The position numbers and the translations under genes were made by a program. The notes below the pieces were generated by a model, which was given only the letters and a program-made list of their open reading frames with translations, was not told the origin of the DNA and searched no databases. Source: Pseudomonadota bacterium (GTDB taxonomy: Bacteria; Pseudomonadota; Alphaproteobacteria; Azospirillales; Azospirillaceae). From it: a stretch of 8,008 nt of DNA. The DNA lies in contig JAEYOB010000164.1 in NCBI GenBank assembly GCA_023412175.1, forward strand, positions 1 through 8,008. The letters are read 5' to 3'. Positions 1-6,213 of the stretch are shown here, piece by piece. Positions within the stretch are counted from its first letter, which is position 1, and each line of letters starts with the position of its first letter.

Positions 1-14
1 ATGGTCGGTTGCAT
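1..14 (-). CDS. Start of a further gene, cut by the left edge
   Basis: Only the first codons are visible: ATG at 14-12 followed by CAA, CCG and ACC (Met-Gln-Pro-Thr), and then the window ends. The call rests on the ribosome binding site AGGAGA (complement of 22-27), which sits 7 nt before the ATG, and on the orientation, which continues that of the whole cluster. It lies 104 nt beyond the stop of the GntR gene and no convincing terminator lies between them, so it could be the next gene of the same transcription unit. Nothing can be said about function. Confidence 0.45.
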
Positions 15-21
15 GGCTGTT

Positions 22-27
22 TCTCCT
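22..27 (-). promoter_or_regulatory. Ribosome binding site AGGAGA for the gene at the left edge
   Basis: On the minus strand AGGAGA is followed by 7 nt and then ATG at 14. This is the main reason to believe that a gene starts at the window edge. The spacer from 28 to 118 shows only short GC-rich dyads (71-81 and 88-101) with no T-run. Confidence 0.5.
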
Positions 28-118
28 GCTTTCCCCGGCGAGGCGGACATGCGGGTCCCCGTGGCGGCGTCGCGGGCCGCGCATCCGAACCGGAAGCGGT
101 TGGTTGTTGGGGAGAGAC

Positions 119-880
119 CTATTGCAGGTCGTTGTAGTACGCGAAGTCCGCCGTGTTGACCTGCCCGACGCGAAGCTCGACAGGCGCCCCGTTGACGTCC
201 AGGGCCACGCGCCGCACCGAAAGGAGCGGAGTGCCCACCGCCACGTCGAGCAACGCCGCCGCCTCGTCGTCCGCCGCGACCGCCTTGATCGTCTCGCGGG
301 CGCTCAGGATGCTGACGCCGAAATCCCGCTCGTAGAGGATGTAGAGCTCGTCCTGGAGCGTCTGGTTCACGGGCAGGCTGAAGCCGCTGAACATCTGGCC
401 CGGCAGGGTGATCTTCTCCAGCAGGATCGGCCGGCCCTTGAGATAGCGGACCCGCTTGATGTGGATGACGTTCGAGCGCGGCCGCAGCGCCAGGGCGAGC
501 GCCTCGTCCCGCGAGGCGCGCCGGACGCCCAGGTCGATGATCACGCTCGTCGGCAACTCCTTCCGGCCGTAATCGTCCGTGATGTGGAAGAAGTGGAACA
601 GGGCACGCTGCCGCGAATGCTGGGCGACGTAGGTGCCGCGCCCCTGCCGGCGCACCACCAGATTGTCCGCCTCCATCTGCGCCAGTGCCTTGCGGATCGT
701 GCCGGGACTGACGCTGAACTCGGCTGCCAGTTCCGGCTCCGTCGGGATCATCTGCCCCGGCCGCCAGACGCCAGTGCCGATCTTCCGGACCATCGCATCC
801 CTGACCTGGCTGTAGAGAGGTCGGAGTTCGGTCTCCCTGGCACCGCTCACATTGTTCGACAGTGCAGCCGAGTGACGCAT
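119..880 (-). CDS. GntR family transcriptional regulator, HutC type with UTRA domain
   Basis: This is a DNA-binding repressor or activator that probably senses a small effector related to the pathway encoded by the cluster. From ATG 880 it is 253 aa, the usual HutC-subfamily size. A winged helix-turn-helix occupies about residues 20-86, with the typical LYSQVRDAM helix, PTEPELAAEFSVS, TIRKAL and the wing RRQGRGTYV. A UTRA ligand domain follows at about 94-246, with the family patterns HIKRVRYLKGRPILLEKI and GTPLLSVRR. An upstream in-frame ATG at 958 would add 26 residues. I prefer 880 because the extra segment contains rare codons for this genome (ATA, CTT, AAA, TTG, TTT), ATG 958 has almost no ribosome site, and ATG 880 has GGGG 7 nt upstream. 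The gene is last in the cluster, downstream of the biotin carboxylase. The family assignment is firm; the effector and target sites are unknown. Confidence 0.9.
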   Translation of the reverse strand: MRHSAALSNNVSGARETELRPLYSQVRDAMVRKIGTGVWRPGQMIPTEPELAAEFSVSPGTIRKALAQMEADNLVVRRQGRGTYVAQHSRQRALFHFFHITDDYGRKELPTSVIIDLGVRRASRDEALALALRPRSNVIHIKRVRYLKGRPILLEKITLPGQMFSGFSLPVNQTLQDELYILYERDFGVSILSARETIKAVAADDEAAALLDVAVGTPLLSVRRVALDVNGAPVELRVGQVNTADFAYYNDLQ

Positions 881-900
881 TGCAAACCCCAATTTGCGAT
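879..900. promoter_or_regulatory. Inverted repeat at the GntR gene start, possible operator
   Basis: The dyad ATTGCAAA-ccccaa-TTTGCGAT has 8-base arms with one mismatch and a 6-base centre. It is AT-rich in a GC-rich region and directly abuts the preferred regulator start codon at 880. A repressor bound here would block expression of its own gene, a common GntR arrangement. No promoter boxes could be assigned with confidence. The operator role is inferred from position and symmetry only. Confidence 0.3.
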
Positions 901-975
901 CATGAAGCCGTTCGAAACGCCGCGGACCGCGCGCTATCGACGAGGTCATTCCCGGCATAGCTTACCATGGCGTGC

Positions 976-2319
976 CTACAAAGCCCCAAGTTCATCGAGC
1001 CATTTCGTGTGGATGGCGGCATCCCTGAAGGCCGGATGCCGGACGAGCTTGCGGTGGAAGGCCAGCGTCGTCGGGATCCCCGACACCTCGAAATCGTTCA
1101 GGGCGTCGTCCGAACGCTCGATGACCTCGGCCCGGTCGCGCCCGTGCACCAGCATCTTGGCGATCATGGAATCGTAGTGCGCCGGCACGGTGTAGCCCGG
1201 ATAGACGTGGGTGTCGACGCGGGTCTGGGCGGTGCCGGGCGGACGCCAGCGGCGGATGGTGCCGGGACCGGGCATGAAGCCGCGGTCGGGATCCTCCGCG
1301 CAGACCCGCCATTCGATGGCCGCCCGTTCCGGCGCGCCGCGCATCTGCTCGAACGACACCGGGTGGCCGGCCGCGACGCGAAGCTGCTCGACCACCAGAT
1401 CCAGCCCGGTGATCAACTCGGTGACGGGATGCTCGACCTGGATGCGCGTGTTCATCTCGATGAAGAAGAACTGCCCGGATGCGATGTCGAAGATGAACTC
1501 GATGGTGCCGGCGTTCTCGTACCCGATGCTTTCGACGATGGCGAGCGCCGCCTGCGTCATGGCGCGGCGCTGGGCGTCGGGCAGCACCGGCGAGGGCGCC
1601 TCCTCGACGAGCTTCTGGTGACGGCGCTGGACGCTGCAATCCCGCTCCCACAGGTGCCGGTAGTTGCCGTGGCGGTCGCCGAACACCTGGATCTCGATGT
1701 GGCGGACGCGCTCGAAGAAGCGCTCCAGATAGATCTCGCCGTTGCCGAAGGCCGACAGCGCCTCGCTGTAGGCCTGCATGAACTGCGCTTCGAACTCCGA
1801 CGGGTCGCGGACCACGCGCATGCCCCGGCCGCCGCCGCCGGCGCTCGCCTTCAGCAGAAGCGGATAGCCGATCCTCTCCGCCTCCGGCAGCGCCGCCGCG
1901 GCCGACACGAATCCCTCCCGCGAGCCCGGCACCACCGGCACCCCCAGCGCCTCGGCCGTGCGGCGGGCCGCGGCCTTGTCGCCCATCGTGGCGATCACCT
2001 CGGCGCTGGGGCCGATGAAGGTCAGCCCGGCCTCGCGGCAGGCGTTGGCGAAGCTGGCCCGCTCCGACAGGAAGCCGTAGCCCGGATAAACGGCGTCGCA
2101 CCCGGTCGCCCGCGCGACCTCGATCAGCATGTCGGCGCGCAGGTAGCTGGCCGAGGGCGACGGCGGCCCGATGGCCACCGCCTGATCCGCCGCCCAGATG
2201 TGCGGCGATGCGCCGTCCGCCTGGGAATGGACCGCAACGCTCTCCAGACCGGCCTTCCGGCAGGCGCGGGCTGCCCGCAGGGCAATCTCGCCGCGGTTGG
2301 CGATGAGCACTCGTTTCAT
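976..2319 (-). CDS. Biotin carboxylase (AccC-like) subunit of a biotin-dependent carboxylase
   Basis: This enzyme uses ATP and bicarbonate to carboxylate biotin on the carrier protein. It is 447 aa, close to the about 449 aa of E. coli AccC, and begins with the standard N-terminus MKRVLIANRGEIALRA. The pre-ATP-grasp domain spans about 1-113. The ATP-grasp core has Lys115, Lys157, the glycine loop GGGGRGM (161-167), RHIEIQ (206-211) and ERDCSVQRRHQKLVEEAPSP (225-244). The metal and catalytic segment FIEMNTRIQVEHPVTE (286-301) has Glu288, Arg292 and Glu296, and Arg338 follows in IEWRVCAED. All expected active-site residues are present, so it should be active. It is split from its likely partners (carrier and carboxyltransferase at 6214-8008) by four genes. 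AGGGAGGA lies 11 nt before the ATG, a slightly long spacing. It could also serve another carboxylase, but no other carboxyltransferase is visible. Confidence 0.95.
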   Translation of the reverse strand: MKRVLIANRGEIALRAARACRKAGLESVAVHSQADGASPHIWAADQAVAIGPPSPSASYLRADMLIEVARATGCDAVYPGYGFLSERASFANACREAGLTFIGPSAEVIATMGDKAAARRTAEALGVPVVPGSREGFVSAAAALPEAERIGYPLLLKASAGGGGRGMRVVRDPSEFEAQFMQAYSEALSAFGNGEIYLERFFERVRHIEIQVFGDRHGNYRHLWERDCSVQRRHQKLVEEAPSPVLPDAQRRAMTQAALAIVESIGYENAGTIEFIFDIASGQFFFIEMNTRIQVEHPVTELITGLDLVVEQLRVAAGHPVSFEQMRGAPERAAIEWRVCAEDPDRGFMPGPGTIRRWRPPGTAQTRVDTHVYPGYTVPAHYDSMIAKMLVHGRDRAEVIERSDDALNDFEVSGIPTTLAFHRKLVRHPAFRDAAIHTKWLDELGAL

Positions 2320-2330
2320 AGCGACGTCCG

Positions 2331-2338
2331 TCCTCCCT
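2331..2338 (-). promoter_or_regulatory. Ribosome binding site of the biotin carboxylase gene
   Basis: AGGGAGGA on the minus strand ends 11 nt before ATG 2319. It is strong in sequence but long in spacing, and no closer in-frame start codon exists. It lies in the 91-nt spacer 2320-2410, the second largest gap in the cluster. Confidence 0.55.
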
Positions 2339-2410
2339 AAGGATCAGCGTTTGTGTCGTTTGCACACCGGACCGGGTGCTGCCTTCCGTCCGGCTGGGCC
2401 GCGTCCACGG

Positions 2411-3382
2411 TCATGCCGTGGCGGCCGCTTCCGTCAGTTCGGCCACCTCTGCCGCCACGGCCGCGCGAAGCGACGGGTAGCGGCGGGTGAAGCCGACGGT
2501 CCGGTGGATGCCGTCGTCCCGGATGAACGGCGTCGTTCCGAACAGCTCGTCGCTGTCGCCGTCGGCGATGTCGAGCGTCACACCCGGCACCAGCGCGGCG
2601 ACCTCCTCGCAGAGCGAGCGCACGGTCGCGTGGTCGCCGGCCAGATTGAAGAACGCCGTCTCGCGGAACGCCGGGGCCGGGGCCTCGCCGAGCGCCAGGA
2701 AGGCCCCCACCACATCATCGACATGGATGGCGGTGAATGCCTCCCTGCCGTTGCCGAACGACAGGCGCCGCGTGTGCACCGCCGTGCTGACGATGTTGGC
2801 CACCGTCCGGGCGCGGCCGGTGGTCCGGCTGCGCCCGATGACCGCGCCGGGCCGCAGCCCCCCAACCAGCAGGCCGTGGCGGCGGGTGTAATGCTCGGCA
2901 AGCAGTTCGAGATAAGCCTTGCCCGCCCCGTACACGGAAATCCCCTTGGATCCCAGCCGGGGCGAGCGGTCGGACAGCGGCAGCTCGTCCTCGCGGTAAT
3001 CCGCGGTGGAACCGAAGACAGAGATCGAACTGGCGAGCAGGACCCGGCCGACCCCGCCGTCGAGGCAGGCCTGAAGCACCGTCGTCCCGCCGAGCACGTT
3101 GATCCGCGCCGCCGCGACCGGATCGCGGTTGGCCTCCTCGCCCATGAGATAGGCCAGGTGGTAGACGATGTCGGCGCCGGCCAGCAGGTCCCGCATCCGC
3201 TCCGCGTCGGTGACGTCGGCCGTCACGCACCGGACATTTTCCCCGGTAGGAGCCGGATCCGGATGGTGCCGGTCAATGGCGGTCACCGTCGCCCCGAGCG
3301 CGGCGAGGCCGCGCACGAGGCCGCTGCCGATCACGCCGCCGGCACCGGTGACCACCACGCGGCTCGATCGGAGATCGGGCAT
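2411..3382 (-). CDS. NAD-dependent epimerase/dehydratase family protein (extended SDR)
   Basis: This is a cytosolic Rossmann-fold oxidoreductase of the extended short-chain family, 323 aa, a normal length. The nucleotide loop TGAGGVIG is at residues 12-19. Asp37 closes the second strand and favours NAD over NADP. Ser119/Ser121 in LLASSISVFG and the YxxxK pair Tyr151/Lys155 (YGAGK) form the catalytic set. FTAIHVDDVVGAFLAL is the typical extended-SDR substrate-domain motif. The start at 3382 is set by AAGGAGG 7 nt upstream; the in-frame extension to 3598 reads through the thiolase gene in another frame and is not real. The gene follows the thiolase by 32 nt. No sugar-nucleotide genes are nearby, so a role as alcohol/keto oxidoreductase or lyase in the carboxylation pathway is more likely than sugar epimerisation. 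The substrate is unknown. Confidence 0.9.
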   Translation of the reverse strand: MPDLRSSRVVVTGAGGVIGSGLVRGLAALGATVTAIDRHHPDPAPTGENVRCVTADVTDAERMRDLLAGADIVYHLAYLMGEEANRDPVAAARINVLGGTTVLQACLDGGVGRVLLASSISVFGSTADYREDELPLSDRSPRLGSKGISVYGAGKAYLELLAEHYTRRHGLLVGGLRPGAVIGRSRTTGRARTVANIVSTAVHTRRLSFGNGREAFTAIHVDDVVGAFLALGEAPAPAFRETAFFNLAGDHATVRSLCEEVAALVPGVTLDIADGDSDELFGTTPFIRDDGIHRTVGFTRRYPSLRAAVAAEVAELTEAAATA

Positions 3383-3389
3383 CGTCGAA

Positions 3390-3396
3390 CCTCCTT
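3390..3396 (-). promoter_or_regulatory. Ribosome binding site that fixes the SDR gene start
   Basis: A perfect AAGGAGG on the minus strand sits 7 nt before ATG 3382. It lies in the 32-nt gap after the thiolase stop and rules out the longer open frame reaching 3598. Confidence 0.8.
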
Positions 3397-3414
3397 CGCC
3401 CTGCGCCGGCCGCA

Positions 3415-4557
3415 TCACACACCCAGCACGTGCATGGAGCAGGAGCCGTTGTCGACGCCCCAGATGCCGCCACCGGTGCAGTGCGCGACGCCGATGCGGG
3501 CGCCCTCCACCTGCCGCTCCCCGGCCCGGCCGGTCAGGTGCCACATGATCTCCACCACCTGGGCTACGCCGGTGGCGCCCAGCGGATGGCCGCGGCACAG
3601 CAGCCCGCCGCTCGGGTTGACGGGGATCCGGCCGCCGACCGCGGTCTCGCCGGCCTCCAGCAGCGACAGCCCCTCGCCGGGTCCGCAGAAACCCAGCGCC
3701 TCGTAGTAGATCACTTCGGCGATGGCGGCGGCGTCATGAACCTCGGCGAGATCGACGTCCTCCGGCCCGACCCCGGCCATCTCGTAGACCTTGCGCGCCG
3801 CGCTGATGGTGATGTCGGGCAGGGTGAGGTCGCGGAAGCCCTGCGCGAACTTCCCGCTGCTCACCACCGAGCCCATGACCCGGACCGCCGCCCGTCCGTC
3901 CGCCGGCGGCTTCCTGGACACGACGACCGCCGCCGCCCCGTCGGCGTTCGGGCACATCTGCAGCAGGGTGATGGGATCGGCGATCGGACGCGAGGCCAGC
4001 ACCTCCTCCACCGTGCAGGGGTCGCGGTACTGGCAATAGGGGTTGCGGGCGGCGTGCCTGCGGCTCTTGACCGTCACCTGCGCCACCTGCTCCATGCGCC
4101 CGCCGTACTTGTTCAGGTAGGCCTGGGTGCGCATCGCGTAGAGCGCCGGCATGGTGAGCCCCTGCTCGATCTCCGGATCCCCGGTGTCGAGCGCCAGCGG
4201 GCCGCCGCCCTGCTTGCTCAGCTTCTCCAGCCCGACGACGAGCGCCGTCTCGACCTGCCCGACCGCCACGGCGAGACAGGCTTGCGACAGCGCCGTGGCG
4301 CCGCTCGAACAGGCGTTCTCGACGTTGTAGATCGGGATGCCGGTCATCCCCAGGTCCTTCAGGACCCGCTGGCCGATCAGGCTGCCCTGGAACACGCTGC
4401 CGACATAGGCGGCGTCGATCGCGTCGCGCGCCACGCCGGCATCCTTCAGCGCCCCCAGCACGGCCTTCTGGGCCAGGGATTCAGCGGACTGATCGACAAA
4501 TTTCCCGAAGGGCGTCATGGCGCCGCCCCGGACGTACACGTTGTCCCCACCGTACAT
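3415..4557 (-). CDS. Thiolase family protein, SCP-x / acetyl-CoA acetyltransferase-like
   Basis: This is probably a thiolase acting on acyl-CoA, cleaving a beta-ketoacyl-CoA with CoA or running in reverse. It is 380 aa, usual for the SCP-x-like lipid-transfer thiolases that work with a DUF35 partner. The nucleophile is Cys83 in NVENACSSGATAL. The SCP-x style His274 is in EVHDAAAIAEV, where classical thiolases have NEAFA. His324 is in CRGHPLGATG, and Cys360 is in AHCTGGG. Both catalytic cysteines are thus kept, unlike the steroid aldolase Ltp2, which lost them. The start at 4557 has GGGAGA 7 nt upstream; the open frame continues to 4914 but that part overlaps the DUF35 gene and is not thiolase-like. 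It lies 29 nt after the DUF35 gene, its usual partner. The direction of reaction and chain specificity are inferred. Confidence 0.93.
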   Translation of the reverse strand: MYGGDNVYVRGGAMTPFGKFVDQSAESLAQKAVLGALKDAGVARDAIDAAYVGSVFQGSLIGQRVLKDLGMTGIPIYNVENACSSGATALSQACLAVAVGQVETALVVGLEKLSKQGGGPLALDTGDPEIEQGLTMPALYAMRTQAYLNKYGGRMEQVAQVTVKSRRHAARNPYCQYRDPCTVEEVLASRPIADPITLLQMCPNADGAAAVVVSRKPPADGRAAVRVMGSVVSSGKFAQGFRDLTLPDITISAARKVYEMAGVGPEDVDLAEVHDAAAIAEVIYYEALGFCGPGEGLSLLEAGETAVGGRIPVNPSGGLLCRGHPLGATGVAQVVEIMWHLTGRAGERQVEGARIGVAHCTGGGIWGVDNGSCSMHVLGV

Positions 4558-4586
4558 TCTTGTCTCTCCCGTGCGGTCTGGTGCGG

Positions 4587-4973
4587 TCAGAGGACCGGGT
4601 GGAACACGAAGCTTTCCCGGACCGAGCCGTCGCGCTCCCGCGCGATCGGGCCATGCCCGATGGTCATCGCCATGCCGGGCCGGAGCTGTGTCCCCGGCGT
4701 CCAGGCGATCTGCCCGAGCACGCGCACGTTGCCGGGGAAATCGACGTAGCCGACCGCGTAGGGGACCGTAAAATTCTTGGGGGCGATGTGGATCACCGAG
4801 CTGGCGTACAGCGTCCCCGGCCCCTCCACCACCGCGTCCAGCATCGCCGGCCCGTCGCCGCAGACCGGGCAGAGATCCCGCCTGGGGAAGTAGACCTGTC
4901 CGCACTGCGCGCACCGGCAGGCGGGAAGCGTGTCCGCCCGGCGGTCGGCCACGGCGACCGAAAGCTCGTCCAT
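4587..4973 (-). CDS. DUF35 zinc-ribbon/OB-fold protein, thiolase partner
   Basis: This is a small (128 aa) acyl-CoA-binding accessory protein. The N-terminal rubredoxin-like zinc ribbon has Cys21-x2-Cys24 and Cys35-x2-Cys38 (CAQCG and CPVCG), with an extra Cys19. The C-terminal OB-fold spans about 48-127, with the typical GPGTLYASSVIH, PYAVGYVDFPGNVRVLGQI and PGMAMTIG. In archaeal acetoacetyl-CoA thiolase/HMG-CoA synthase complexes and in steroid side-chain enzymes, proteins of this family bridge active sites or bind CoA. Here it directly precedes the thiolase gene by 29 nt. The start at 4973 is chosen because AGGGAGG lies 5 nt upstream. An alternative ATG at 4988 overlaps the CoA-transferase stop (ATGA) but lacks a ribosome site and would add five residues. 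Confidence 0.92.
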   Translation of the reverse strand: MDELSVAVADRRADTLPACRCAQCGQVYFPRRDLCPVCGDGPAMLDAVVEGPGTLYASSVIHIAPKNFTVPYAVGYVDFPGNVRVLGQIAWTPGTQLRPGMAMTIGHGPIARERDGSVRESFVFHPVL

Positions 4974-4978
4974 TGCAT

Positions 4979-4985
4979 CCTCCCT
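4979..4985 (-). promoter_or_regulatory. Ribosome binding site deciding the DUF35 start
   Basis: AGGGAGG on the minus strand ends 5 nt before ATG 4973 and overlaps the last base of the CoA-transferase stop codon (4985-4987). This suggests translational coupling of the two genes, and favours 4973 over ATG 4988. Confidence 0.6.
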
Positions 4986-6199
4986 CATGCGACGGCCTTC
5001 GCCGCCTTCAGTTCCGCGATCTGCGCCTCCGAATAGCCGAGCAGGTCGCCGAGAAGCTCGGCCGTATGCTGCCCAAGCTTCGGCGCCGAGGCGCGCGGCA
5101 CTTCGGGCATGTCGGAGAGGCGGACCGGCGCGCGCGCCAGCCGCAGTGGGCCGACGTCAGGATCCTCCACCTCGACCAGCGCCTTGCGCGCCTGGAGGTG
5201 GGGACAGCGCGCGAGGTCCTCGCCAGTCTGCACCTTGCCGGCCGGCACGCCGAACCGGTCGAGTTCGGCCACCACGTCCTCGGCCGTGCGCACCGCCATC
5301 CAGTCGTTGACGAAGGGCTCCCACGCCGCACGGTTCGCGGCGCGCGCGCGGCCGGTCGCCGTCTGCGGATCGGTGATCCAGTCCTCCCGCCCCAGCGCCT
5401 TGCAGAAGCGGCCCCAGATGAATTCGTTCGGGGTGATCAGCGCCACGTAGCCGTTGCTGACCGCGAAGGTGCCGTAGGGCGCCTGGTACTTGTCGCGGCC
5501 GCGGCTCAGGATCTCCTGGGCGAAGGTGTAGAGCATCACGCTCTTCTCGTTGATCGCCACCAGGCTGTCGTACATGGCGGCGTCGATGTATTGCCCCTTC
5601 CCGGTCTTCTCGCGCTGGTACAGCGCAAGCAGGACCTGATAGCCGGTCATGACCCCGGTGAAGAGGTCGCCGAGCGCCAGGGGGTTGACCTCCGGCGGGC
5701 CGTCCTCCGCCCCGAACAGGTTGGTGATGCCGGACATCGCCTGGATGACCGGATCGAAGGCAGGCAGGCCGGAATAGGCCCCCTCCAGCCCCTTCATCCG
5801 CCCGTAGCCGCTGATGGCGGCGTAGATCAGCCGGGGGTTCAGCGCGCTGAGCGCCTCGTAGCCGAGGCCGAGCTTGTCCACGGAGCCCGGCTTCAGGTTC
5901 TCCACCACCACGTCGGCGGTCCGGATGAGGTCGAGATAGACCTGCTTCCCGGCCGGCGACTGGATGTCGAGCGCGAGGCTTTTCTTGTTGCGGTTGTAGC
6001 TGACGAAGCCGCCATAGACCGCCTCGCCGGACGGCCCCTTCAGCGACGGCTCGTAGTTCCGCCGGGGGTCGCCGGCGCCGGGGCGCTCGATCTTGATGAC
6101 CTCCGCCCCGCAGTCGGCAAGCCACATCGTGCAGAACGGAGCCGCGATGTACTGTTCGAGGGCGACGATGCGCACGCCCTCAAGAGGATATCTCTGCAT
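4985..6199 (-). CDS. CaiB/BaiF family (family III) CoA-transferase
   Basis: This enzyme moves CoA from a donor acyl-CoA to a free carboxylic acid through an enzyme aspartyl anhydride. It is 404 aa, the normal family length. The N-terminal CoA-binding signature is complete: GVRIVALEQYIAAPFCTMWLADCGAEVIKIE, then GDPRR (43-47), NRNKKSLALDI and ADVVVENLKPG (95-105). The catalytic aspartate is Asp178 in ALGDLFTGVM, followed by REKTGKGQYIDAAMYDSL. AGGGA lies 7 nt before ATG 6199, and the gene starts 14 nt after the carboxyltransferase. Sitting between the carboxyltransferase and the thiolase pair, it probably activates the newly formed carboxylic acid as its CoA ester. The alternative is that it activates the substrate before carboxylation. 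The donor and acceptor cannot be read from sequence. Confidence 0.94.
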   Translation of the reverse strand: MQRYPLEGVRIVALEQYIAAPFCTMWLADCGAEVIKIERPGAGDPRRNYEPSLKGPSGEAVYGGFVSYNRNKKSLALDIQSPAGKQVYLDLIRTADVVVENLKPGSVDKLGLGYEALSALNPRLIYAAISGYGRMKGLEGAYSGLPAFDPVIQAMSGITNLFGAEDGPPEVNPLALGDLFTGVMTGYQVLLALYQREKTGKGQYIDAAMYDSLVAINEKSVMLYTFAQEILSRGRDKYQAPYGTFAVSNGYVALITPNEFIWGRFCKALGREDWITDPQTATGRARAANRAAWEPFVNDWMAVRTAEDVVAELDRFGVPAGKVQTGEDLARCPHLQARKALVEVEDPDVGPLRLARAPVRLSDMPEVPRASAPKLGQHTAELLGDLLGYSEAQIAELKAAKAVA

Positions 6200-6213
6200 G
6201 TCCAGATCCCTGT

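Noticed and set aside
71..101. GC-rich dyads after the GntR stop (71-81 and 88-101) as a terminator
   Set aside because: The stems are only 5 bp and no T-tract follows on the minus strand.
1..159. Plus-strand open frame beginning ATG at base 1
   Set aside because: It has no visible ribosome site or recognisable content, and runs into the 3' end of the GntR gene. The minus-strand start at 14 has a much better ribosome site.
2367..2393. Hairpin CCGGAC/GTCCGG in the spacer before the biotin carboxylase
   Set aside because: The 6-bp stem with a 15-nt loop and no T-run is too weak for a terminator, and such pairs are expected by chance in GC-rich DNA.
3383..3598. N-terminal extension of the SDR frame
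   Set aside because: It overlaps the thiolase C-terminus, is low-complexity Arg/Gly-rich, and a perfect AAGGAGG supports ATG 3382, right before the Rossmann motif.
4558..4914. N-terminal extension of the thiolase frame
   Set aside because: It overlaps the DUF35 gene in another frame and is not thiolase-like. The thiolase begins normally at ATG 4557 with its own ribosome site.
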